Assembly (NCBI RefSeq): GCF_965638725.1
Contig: NC_134959.1
Span: forward strand, 16,457,917 to 16,521,916
From: Aptenodytes patagonicus
Lineage: Eukaryota; Chordata; Aves; Sphenisciformes; Spheniscidae
Reading direction: 5' to 3'
Length of the DNA stretch: 64,000 bases
Below are positions 1-10,471 of this stretch, in pieces (positions within the stretch are counted from its first letter, which is position 1; each line of letters begins with the position of its first letter). The notes under the pieces were generated by a model. It did not search any database. It saw only the letters and a program-made list of their open reading frames with translations, and was not told the DNA's origin. The translations under genes were made by a program, and so were the position numbers.

Positions 1-300
1 TCAAGGCTCGATACACTGAGGAATCATTGCCAGCCCAGTGAAACTCACCCAAAACACAGAGAGGACTCAAGCAGTAAGTAAATGGAGGAATGGGAAACTG
101 GTGCCACAGGATGGCCTCGGCGATGGCTTGTGAGGGTCAGGTCTCTCATCCCCGGGTGCAGCACGGCTGCCAGGACGTTTGGAGTCCTGCCAAAAGCACC
201 CCAACAGTGGCCAGATTTTAAAAAGCTGGCTGAAAACCTTTGTATTTTTTAGGGTCCCCGGCAGAAGTTTGTTTCCATGCCTCTACAGCCTGGATGCCAA
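1..300. other. Unassigned sequence upstream of the CpG island
   Basis: I see no coding exon, RNA gene or repeat family here. It lies just 5' of the CpG island and may be distal promoter or intergenic sequence. In mammals the gene upstream of ADCY7 is TENT4B (PAPD5), from memory, but nothing in these bases lets me identify its 3' end. Confidence 0.4.
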
Positions 301-601
301 TGGCTATTCGCTCTCCCCGCGTGAATTGGACTGGGGGGACACGGACACCCCCCAAGCCCACGCGAGCTGTGAGGGACAGGGTGCTGCAGACCCTGCCCGG
401 AGCCCCTCCGGCCTGAGGGGGAGCATAGCTGAGGGGCTCCGCCTCATGCGGGGGCGTTAAAGGCCAGTGGCCGAGGTGAGGCTGAGGGGATCCCGCCCGG
501 GCGCCTGACGAGAGGCGACCGTTAGGTGCCCGGCGGGCTCCCGCGTCCCTCACAGCCGCCTCTGAGGGGCCAGCGGCGGCCCCGTCACCCGCCAGGGGGC
601 A

Positions 602-634
602 GGCGGGGCGCTGCCTCCGCGCGCGTCCCGCCCT
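602..634 (+). promoter_or_regulatory. GC-box (Sp/KLF-type) cluster
   Basis: GGCGGGGC at 602-609 and a CCCGCCC motif at about 627-633 sit within 35 bases of each other. They lie just upstream of the ATG at 647 and of the proposed exon 1 donor. Such boxes bind Sp/KLF factors in TATA-less CpG-island promoters. Occupancy is an inference. Confidence 0.45.
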
Positions 635-639
635 CACCG

Positions 640-774
640 CGGCGGGATGGCTCCCCGGGCCCCAGAGACACCTCAGGCGGCGGCGGCGAAGGAGGAGGAG
701 ATGGAGGCGGAGCGCCCGGCGCCAGCCCTGACTCGCTGCCCCGCCGCTGCCTGCTCCTCTTCCGCCGGCCGCAG
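640..774 (+). other. ADCY7: Putative ADCY7 exon 1, 5' untranslated (5' end uncertain)
   Basis: A consensus 5' splice site, GCAG then GTGAGG, lies at 774/775 inside the CpG island and would close a first exon. The exon start is a guess; the true start may be further upstream. A second GAG-GTGAG donor at 475/476 is an alternative. The exon contains a short CGG run and an ATG at 647 in good context (G at -3, G at +4), open for 42 codons to the donor. The protein start of ADCY7 is in exon 2, so this ATG would be an upstream reading frame rather than the N-terminus. Splicing from here to about 34050 is inferred. Confidence 0.5.
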
Positions 775-842
775 GTGAGGGACCGCGACGGGAGGGGAGC
801 TGCCGCGGGAGGCTGAGGGCCGGGGGGGTCGCAGCCCGCTCT

Positions 843-903
843 CGCGGAGCGGGGCCGCGGGAGCCCACCGGCCCCCCGCGGGCTCCCGCGGCCCCGCTCC
901 GCG
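843..903. repeat. Perfect 24-bp GC-rich inverted repeat
   Basis: Bases 843-866 are the exact reverse complement of 880-903, with a 13-base spacer at 867-879. Both arms are nearly all G and C. The repeat is just inside the proposed intron 1 and ends where composition switches abruptly to AT-rich sequence. It could fold into a very stable hairpin in RNA or DNA. A foldback artefact of assembly or amplification in a GC-rich segment is a real alternative. Confidence 0.9.
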
Positions 904-1933
904 GAGCACGAAATTAAAAGCGTCGAAGACTTAATAAGTTTCTTAGATAATGGTTATTTATTACCCCTTATTACACCACTTGATACACTTGGGAACAGCG
1001 GACAAATTTTCAGGCCCATAAACTTTCTCCAAGTTTATTTTGCTTAGAAAAGGCAGATTTGATAAGCTGCGAGGCCTGATAATTTACATGTGTTTCTGCA
1101 CAGCAGATGAATGGAGAAGTTATTCGCTGGGTTTGTCTTTTGCATAGTAATGTATTTTGGATCCTTTTTTGCTTGTACTTTTTTAGCATAATAGGGCTTT
1201 AAATCGCTGAAAGAGGTACTTAAATTTCCAGGGAAAACTTGAAATATCTGCAGAAGGTTGGTTCGTGTCTTTTTTACTGCTGAATAGGTAAGTCACTCTT
1301 AATCTTGGTAGGACATGTTATGGTATTTCTGTAAAAAGTGAGTGCTCTCTGTTAATAAAGGGATTAAAACATTTTCATACATATAGTACAGCATTTGATC
1401 ATTATTGCTAGGTTCTTATGTTTGTGAGTGGCAGATAAAGTATATCACTTAGCAGGGACATATTGTCACTGAGGACCATACTAAAGTCTGTTGAACCTGA
1501 GACTTTTTTTATGAGCAGTAAGGATGCGGTCAGCAGAAGTGCTGAAGACTGGCAAAGACCCTTTGAAAGCGTTTTTGGACACGCAAAGTAAATATGTGAT
1601 GTAATGTTTGAATTTGGTTCAACGTAGAAGTCTGCTTTTCTCCTGTCAGATATGTTATATTTTATTTGTATTGCTATATGCCTGACATGCTTGGTCATGG
1701 ACCAAGACCATGCTGCGCTGAGTGCTGTGCAAATATAAGGTGGGGAAAAGCCACGCAAATGCATCTGAAAACTGTGGGTTTGTTTCTGAGGTGGTTGTGA
1801 TTTATTACAGGAAATAAAGTGTCCTGTGCTGGACACTGCAATATGAAAATTTGTTCATAGTGGGAAATAGGATGTAACTGTACCTGCATTAGTGACCTTA
1901 CTGCTTTGTGCTAAGATTCGTGATGTGGGGGTC

Positions 1934-1966
1934 TTTTTTTTTTTTTAAGAAGAAAAAAAAAAAAAA
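1934..1966. repeat. Facing poly-T/poly-A tracts
   Basis: Thirteen T (1934-1946) are followed by AAGAAG and then fourteen A (1953-1966). The arms can pair around a six-base loop. The tract is probably length-variable. Confidence 0.85.
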
Positions 1967-4900
1967 GGAGATATGAACTTATTTACTTTATGTCTAAGAA
2001 GGAAAAGTACCACAAAGAAATTCTATAGCTATTATATATTTTGAGGATAAATAAGAATAATGTGGTGTTGTCATTTTTTTTTAAATATTATTTTTAAGCA
2101 ACAGGATTCTAGGAGAGAAGGAGAAAATTTCTAGGAGGGTTTAATGATCTTGTCTAGGTCAGAAATAAATAAATAAACAGTGTGGCAGTGTGGTTGTGTG
2201 TGTGTTGGGGGGGTTTGTTTGTTTGTTTGGGTATCCTGACCTTTCAAATGTTGAAGTCCTGATCTGGAAGTTTTCATATGATCCCCTATAGGTGGAAGAC
2301 GAATGTGTTGCAGGTCTGTGTTAAGATCTGTGATACAGTGTACTCATGGTACACTTGGGTGTATAGTGAACTAAGTACTTTTGAAAAAAATCTTAATTGC
2401 AGTGGTTGACATTAAAACCAGTATTTGCCAAAGTCACTGACACATTGACAGTTTCTCCCTATGCAGAAATGTAGAATGGAAAATGAGGAGTATGTGGAAT
2501 ACCACTCTGAAAACAGTAAGCCAATACCGATTTCTAATGGCCATTATAGCATGTTATTTATGCTTCCAGAAGCCATTACTAACAGCAATTAGGGTCATTG
2601 GGGGTTCTTGTAAAGCAGCCATTAAACTTCTTAATTTTTTTCTTAATGAAGCTAATGTCAACACCATTAAGAGTAAACAAGGAAGATACTTCATTCCCTA
2701 ATGTATGTGGATATTTATGTTCTCATGGTTTGTGCTAAGTGAAAGAGCAGGTGCTGGTTGAGAGCTAATTAGTTTAGGTGTTAGCCTAGAGACAGATGAT
2801 CATTGTTTTCTGTTAACGTGGGTGTTTCTGTAACTGCTAGTTGCTCTTAGATTTAAAAAAAAAAAAAAAAGACAATATCCCCTGTGGAATTACAAAAGAA
2901 ATCTCTAAATTGAATTCTTAGTTTTATTATTGAGTTACATCTTTGACTTGGGTTTAACATTATGGAATTTATCAAAATGACTCATTCTGATTTTAATTTA
3001 TTATGAAGGCTGTAAAACATAGGCTGAAATACTTCACCCAGCGATTCCTCCCTCAATCTCATGGTTTGTGTTGAAGCTACGTTTTATCTTTCTGGAAAAG
3101 GACCCAATCTACCTGGATTTGTTTGGTGTTTTGGATTAATAAAATGTAATAGTCAAACTGCACTAAGCATCTGCAGGGCTTTTGTATTGAAAGTGTCATT
3201 TGGGACTTTTTCTATATAGAAATACATTTTTGTGTAAATCAAAGATTGTTTTATTATCATAAGAAATCAACCTGGGAATTGAGGTGTGTAAGAGCAGACA
3301 GCCAATGGAATTGATGTTATCCTCTAGGTTACAAAGAGTTGTCTGCTTCAGTGCTGCTTTGACTTACCAAGGTGTGAGGATCTGTGTTCGCTAGCAGCAA
3401 GTGTGCATTGGCTGGTGCCTGCACCGCTCACTTGTTTCTGCTGTTCTTTTGGGCTAGATTTGATGCTCTGTGTGAGAAGCATCTGCGTTCACAAGCAGTT
3501 CCGAAGATTTAGGCGTACTGTTAAAGTGGAGTCACAGACCTTACTTAAACCAAAAAGTTTTTTCAGATGAAAGCTGGGACCTAGCTGAGCCAAAGATCGC
3601 TCTTTTCTTCTCTAATTAGAGCCCAGTCAGTATTAAAATTCTTAAATGCAGTCTCCGTAAGGCACCATTTGAGGAGCTAACCGGTTCTTTCAAAGACCAA
3701 ATACTGCATAAATAGGGAGATAATTTATTAAACTAGCATCTGCAAAGTTTCAAGATGATTATTTGCTAAACTGACAGGATGTTACAGTGTGAAATAGTTT
3801 GTAACCACTGTGCAGTTAGATCATCTGGTATTAAAATAAGGAAGTGCAACTTCTTCCCTAGATCATTATGGTATACTTCATGAATAGTCAGTCTTGTGTT
3901 TGCTGAAAAACATATTTTGTATTTTACATTTTGAAAACAGTAAAGACATTGATCTGGGATTTCCTCATACTTTTATTTAAAAAACCACAACATTTTCACC
4001 TGGAAAAAATGCTGTCCTTATAAAACTCCTATTTTTTTTTTTAACAGTTTTATCTCATAATAACATTATCATTGTTATTTCTAGAGACTTGCAAATCACT
4101 TCAAGTAACTATTGCTGTCGCTTGCCTTTTGCCTCTTATACCATCCTATCTTCCTGAGTCACCTCGAGCGGGATCCAGGCTCTGTCTTGCGGCACCAAGC
4201 AGCAGGGTAGTCCATATATGCAGGCAGAGGAGCAAAGGATACTTTTGATCTTTCCTTTGGAAGTGTTTTTCTTTGCTTAATAAGCATAACATACAATAGT
4301 GCAAATATGCTGTAATAATATTTCCTGCACATCATGTGTAGGTTGCTACTGCTGAGCTTTACCTTTTCAGAGTTAGTAAAATTAAGGTGTAAAAGGTGAA
4401 ATAATCTTGTCTAGGTTACTCGAAGATGAATGGCAACATTTAAGTAGAACATGGGGCTGCTCTTCCTTTTCTAATCAAGGCATTGCTTTATCTCAGTAGC
4501 TTGGAGTTGTGACATGAGTTTGTGTCAAAATGTATCCTTCAAACTTACTCATTTTGTGTAACCTGTTTTCAGTAGCATTTTTATAAAAATCAAATAAACC
4601 TTCTCTTCTGTGGCAACCAGGCTGCTGTTTTGATTTTTACAGCACAGGCCCTGCAGTTCAGAGGCTTCAGGTCTGTTGGTGCTTTAAAGACGAAACAAAG
4701 TCAAAGCTGGCTCTCATGTGACACGGGGCTGCACATACCACTTTTCCTAAGAGCTTCCTTCACAGCTAATGGCCAAAATGTTCCTCTCTTTAACAGCTGT
4801 TCTGCAATCCTCATTTCAGCATTAAAAGTAGCTTCTGGTCTGTAATTAGAGAGAAGGAACAAACAGGGTGTGTTTAACTTCTGCTTCTGGGCATAAAACT

Positions 4901-7900
4901 AAGTCAGTGAGTAATGCATTCTAGTTAAAAACAGAAATAACAAAGATTACCAAGGTTGTAACTAATGGCGTAAGTCAGAGAAAGGTGACAAGTTTCTTTG
5001 AATACGGCTGGCTGTTTCTGGCAACTTCTCTCTGAAGTGCCCCAGTGCTATGCATATGTCTGTGTTCGCTGTAGTGTATATATGTTTGCTCTGCTCAGGT
5101 AGCTTGCAGGGCCTTCTGGTAAAGATAACTGAATGAGATAATTTTCAGACTCATTCTCCTGTGTCCTGCATCGTAATTTGCTTAAGAGTAGTGATAGAGC
5201 TTTGTATCATCTTCTGTGTGATGCAGAAACAAGTACTGTTTGACATGCGAGTTGTCATTCAGCTGACAACAAAGAATGTGTTTTTCTGAGATGCTCAGCA
5301 AGTATAGCTGAGTATAATAGTAATTATTAATAGTAATAAATTCTTTTTTTATAGTGCTGCCTTGTAAATGGCTGGTTATAAAGCCGCAAGCATACTCTTG
5401 CAATATAATCAATATGAAAATGTTTTAAAAGGACTTTGATTAAGTTGTAAGGTCTTAAGAGTGCATGCTTTATTCTAAGGAAGGGGACAATATAGTAAGT
5501 GTTTTATAGGTAGATAAATGTAGAAATAGTTTACATGTGACTATAACTTTGTTTTTCATTTGTTACTTGTCACTCTATGAAGTTTTGTTATGACTAGCAA
5601 TGGTGAGTTAGCATTTCAATGAGTTGAATAAAATATTTCAGTAAGATGCTCTTCATTTGTAATATAGCCTGGGTTTTAGTCATTATTTACTTAATGTCCA
5701 ATCTGTGACATTAAGTTTTCTGCTTTATTTATTTATATAAAAATTATAATATATTTATGCTAGGGGGTTCTTTTAAAGAACTGGTTGATGATCAAACCAC
5801 CTAGCAGTGACTAATTCTTACTTAGATGCTGTTTTCCATCCAAGTAACCAAAATGGTGAGGAAACAAGGGTGCCAATAGAATGGCAAAGCACATGGAAGG
5901 GCTAGGCATGAGTGCAGCTGGGAAGGAGCTGTCAAAGATGGATTCAAGCAGACTGAGCTCACTGAGTTTTATTCAAAGTTAGCTGAAGTTAATGGAAATG
6001 GGCAATAAAACTGATCATTTAAATGCCACATATTCTTAGCACCTGGCTCACATCAACCTGACTCCATCTGTTATGATATTTCAGGCAGGGCCTGCTTGCT
6101 GAAACAATCTCAAACTTAGTCAGGCTGAGGGGAAAAAAATAGATTGGGTCAAGCTGAGAGAGGATGAAATTTGTACTGGGGCTTTTCTGTGTGTCTGCAT
6201 CTTTTTCTCTGTTATTGCTACTGAGCTTATGTGGGACTAAATAAAAAAAAAAAATCCAGTAGCAGAACAGAATTTCAGTTTCAATTTCCTCATTTGAAAG
6301 GAAGCTGGGGTACGGCTATCAAAACTTTTTCACTTCCTGACACTTGCTGCCTGATCTTCTGCTCCTCCATTGCTGGTGACTTCAGCCTGCTGCTGTGAAG
6401 GTGGCTGTCGTTTCAATACCAGGGAAACAAACATTTATATATTTGTGAGATACATGTTTATTGGAATAAAGTAAAATAAATGACAGAAGATGTGAGAAAT
6501 GTATGTAGTCATTACTAGTGCATCTTAATCAGGAACTGGGTTTTGAGGCGAAAATGTTTTAAAAATTCTTATCATGGATAAAGCCAGTGAATCAATTCTG
6601 ATACTTCAATTGTGCAAGTTCTTACTGTCCTGCTTACTCTATGTGTAGTACATATACTAGTGTACGTAGGTCCTGTGCAGTTTATTAGAAGACAGGAGAA
6701 AAACAGGCAAAGAATACTTCTGCAGATTTATAACTTGTAGGTTATTGGCCTGATTTATTTCAGTCTGCCATCAGAAGAGAGGGTAGGTGTTGCGGGGTGT
6801 GTGAGCCTTTTCCCTCGTATTGGGTCAGAGGAGCATCTGCAGTTCTGCTCACGAGGGGGGAAAATGAGCAGGTGCATCTTGTAGGCTAAAGCTCTGATGC
6901 TGTCTCTGCGCTTGGCAGTGATCAGCAACAAGCAGGCAGGGAGGAGTGTGCCCCCTTGGTCTGACTGTCTAGACAGTAGTACGGCTGGAGCTCTGATGGA
7001 GCCTGGTTGGGTGTGAGAAGAGCCTGGAAGGTCTCTCCTCCCACATGAGCCTTCTGGCCGTGGACTTTTAACCCAAAAAATCTTTTTTCTTCCTCTATAA
7101 TTGACATAATCCGGCAGTCACTTCGCAATCTTCTGAGCTGGTTGAGGTTTGGGTTTTTTCGGCCCGATTTTGCTCTACTGTGAAGTATTCATGTAGTTCA
7201 TTAATGCTTTTTTTTTTCAGCAAGGGCTTGTGTATTATGTACAGGAGGGCACAGCTGCTTTTGGGAATGTCCTGGGAACTTTAAATTCCTTTCTGCTCAC
7301 TAGTTATGTAAAAATGACTAATGGTGGCTGTGTAAAATATTTTTTTCTAGAAATATTCTTATATGACTTTGAATGTAAACACAGGAGTAAATGCAATGAA
7401 GGGTGTGATTTTTATGGTGTAGCTAAGCTGGCTCAACAAGCAGCTGTCACTAAAAGCCAGCAGTGCTGCTCGCTTCCTGCCCCTGTGCACCCACCTCTCC
7501 CTGAAGTCAGCACTGGTGCTCATCTGACTTACTGGTGAGCTGATTCAAGGAACTAAAAGGGCAAAAAGCTATTTTCTTTTTAATACGATAAGCTTTTTTT
7601 TAAGGTTTTTGGGTTTTTTTTCCCCTCCTCTGTAGGAACAGAACAGCCAGGCTAGAGGAAGTGGCAAGAACGTATTGTTGAACTTCTGGAGAGACAGGCA
7701 GGGATGGTTCCCTCCTTTGGCTGTGGCTGTACTGTAAAACTGTGCTCCTAATTATCCAAGTAGTAAGTTATACTTCTGCAGACATGCTGGAAAAGTGACC
7801 TGGACTGTGTTTGGATTTGAGGTATTGCCAATTGAATTGTTAGCCCAATTTCAATACTTCTTAAGAAAGAGCTCTGCTCCTCTGCTTTACTTGTACAGCA

Positions 7901-8946
7901 GGAAATGAATGTGAAAATATTTCACTGTAGTACTTCTTAAAAATCACCTATAGTTTTTTGCAAGTTCCTGAGGAGTATCCTGTTTTGGATTTAGTAGTTT
8001 TTACTTTTTATTTTTAGTCTTCTAATTGTAATACAATAACAGTTACAAGCTCCCCACTCCCTTTTTCCTCAGGATGCTACACTTTTAAAATAAGGCAGAA
8101 GACACATCGCAGCACTATAGTGACAGTTGTGTTGGCATATTTTGTGATTCGCTTAAGAAAGTGCAGTGTTGTTGCACGTAACATAATAATACAAAATTCA
8201 TAGCTGTTGGAAGGTAGTCAAAACTAGGAGTTGCTATGAGAAAGTGAAAATTTAATTTGATAACAGTATAAACACCGTGTTTAGTTTTCAAAGAAATAGG
8301 GGAAAAAACCCAGTATGGTTACTTTTGTAAAAACGATTTGGTGCAGTTCTTACAGTGCCACAATAGGCAAAATTCCACACGGGCAATTTTATTTTCCCCG
8401 GCGAGCTGACGTGTTGATTACTTGCATGTTCAGAGCTCACTTGCGGAGTTGTAGAACATGATTTACTGACACAGTTTGTCAGTGTGAGCAGAACTGCACA
8501 TGGGTGTTAATGGCTTCCGGTCAAGTGCAGACCAATAAATTAACAATGTTGCTAGATAAAAGAGATTAAATTGGAATTTGGGAATAAAATATTGGAAGAA
8601 TAATGGGGGAAATTTTGTTTTTCAAGATTCTGGGCAGATTTAGGCAAGAATTAAGAGTTGTTCTTTTCTTGTATTGGCTGTGTGTTCCATAACTGTTGAT
8701 CCAGCATGTTTACACAGGGAATTTGGATGTAGTTGTAGCTAAACTGGTTTACCAGAGAAGCGTTAAACACTTGTTTTACATGTTGAATTAATTTTTGTCC
8801 TACACTTATGCAGGCTGTTGTATTTAGAAATGCATTCTGCTGCACTTGTTTTGAATTGCATCAAAATATGGATCCTTAATCAGTGACGGTTAGGTTTTTC
8901 TTGGAGTTGTCTCTGCTGCCAATAAAAATATGCATATGTATATATG

Positions 8947-8968
8947 ATACATATACATGTATATGTAT
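8947..8968. repeat. 22-bp perfect AT-rich palindrome
   Basis: The 22 bases read identically on both strands, centred on the CATG at about 8956-8959. They sit in an alternating purine/pyrimidine TATG/CATA stretch (about 8928-8970), so this is probably an evolved microsatellite able to form a cruciform rather than a protein site. Confidence 0.85.
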
Positions 8969-10452
8969 AAATAAAACTAACTAAAGTGTCATTTCTGGAG
9001 ACTAAAGAATCTAAAAGATACTTGTGCTTGTTTCTTTTTATCTTTCTTGGATGGCTTCTCATCACGTTCTGTGTAGCTGTATCCCAGGCATCATTCTTTG
9101 GGCTTGTGCATTTACAAATGGATAACCAGTGTTTTAAGAAGCACTTGCCAAAAAAGAAAACCCAGCAAAACTTATTACTTGCTGGTAAGTCTGAGGAGTG
9201 TTGGCAGTTGAAAGTATGGGAAAGCTGGGAATCAGTTAATTTGCTTTCTCATTTAAACCAAGGCAAGGAGTGAGGCAGCACTTTTCCAGTGCAGTGTATT
9301 CAGTGTGCTGAAAACTATGCTGAATAACATAGTGTTTAGCTGGAGTACTTGGAAAGAGGGTGAGGTGTTGCAGTTCTTACATGCTATAAAAATGTTCTCA
9401 CTAGAAATAGAGGGGCTTTCACAAGGGAGGAAAGAAGCGGGGTGGGGGGGAGGAGAAAGGATCTCTTTAACTGTGGCACTGCACTCACAGAAATGGGATA
9501 ACTGTAGGTTGCAGACAGAGGAGTCCTAATTATATTGTATAATAATACTATAGTGGACCTGGGAAAAACTTGCCCCGATCCAGAGTCAGGCTAGGTTAGT
9601 GATAATATTGAGATATGGGGACTCTGGAGATACCAAAAGGGGGAAGGCAGCGTATGTCTTCTGGAAACCTGGTGTGTTTTAAAAGCGCTTTTGCATGCAG
9701 CTACCTAATGTGCTGGAGATGAAATTGTCCAGAAATATTTTTGAGTTGCTGCGACCTGAGCTCTGCTCTCAGAGCAGTGGCCTAGCAGTGGGCAGCGGAA
9801 GCATGTACGCTCCAAGTGGGGAACAACTCCATCCCTCTTTTCAGTGTCATAGTTGAATTTTAATAAGTTCTCCTCTCGTTAGAAGAGTTAGTGGTGTTGT
9901 CACCATGATTCATGCCTTCTCTACAAGACACCAGCTAGCTGTGTTTGTGTCCACCCCATATGTGACTTCTTTAAGCACCTTGGGGTTCTGGGTGCTGCCT
10001 CTCTGGGCTTGCTCACTGAGCTTGGACCTTGGGAACAACTGCCTGACCTTAAATCAGTGCTGACTCTCTGCATCTGTTAAAGTAAACTTCTCCGGAGCCC
10101 CATCTGCTAGGAACGCTAACTCTTGGAGGCATGAGATAGCTGACAGTCACAAAGACACATAGGTAGTTGTGGAGGGAATTTTTAAAGCAGTTTTCCAGGT
10201 GATGCTGGAGATTGCTGGTCAGTGCAAAATAAACTATACTGCATGCTGTCCCTGAATCTCCCTTCTTTGGAGTGTTCTTTGGGATTTGGTCAATGCTCTT
10301 CAGGCTTCCCATGCCCCTGTTCCTGTACTTGACACCCCCAGTGCAGGCTTTTCTTTGCTCCATGAGAAGGACCCAAGCAGACTTCGAATCTCTTGCCATT
10401 CCCTCTGCTGCTGTGTGACCCTCTGGTCAGTCACAAACCCTTGGGTGGTCTG

Positions 10453-10471
10453 TTGCGTGGTTACCACGCAA
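10453..10471. repeat. 19-base inverted repeat (9-bp arms, 1-base centre)
   Basis: Arms TTGCGTGGT (10453-10461) and ACCACGCAA (10463-10471) are exact complements around a single T. The sequence is not low-complexity, so a dimeric protein-binding site is possible but unproven. Confidence 0.85.

Larger units (their letters stand above)
300..910 (+). promoter_or_regulatory. ADCY7: CpG island, probable ADCY7 promoter
   Basis: This block is strongly GC- and CpG-rich, in sharp contrast to the AT-rich sequence that begins around 905. GC-box-like motifs are visible, such as GGCGGGGC at 602-609 and a CCCGCCC-type box near 627-633, and I see no TATA box near the presumed start. It is the only CpG island in the window and lies 5' of ADCY7 on the same strand, so assignment as the ADCY7 promoter is inferred from position. 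Mammalian ADCY7 also has a long first intron behind a non-coding exon. The transcription start site cannot be fixed from sequence alone. A divergent promoter function is possible. Confidence 0.7.

Noticed and set aside
526..816. A 96-codon + strand frame in the CpG island
   Set aside because: Gly/Pro/Arg-rich composition artefact that crosses the consensus donor at 774/775, with no family resemblance.
218..868. A 216-codon open frame on the - strand across the CpG island
   Set aside because: It is Ala/Arg/Pro-rich, as any frame in GC-rich DNA tends to be, shows no recognisable domain, and overlaps the promoter and proposed exon 1. Stops are rare at this base composition, so length alone is not evidence.
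8986..9273. A 95-codon + strand frame with a hydrophobic segment in intron 1
   Set aside because: The hydrophobic part reflects T-rich DNA; there is no splice-supported continuation and no recognised family.
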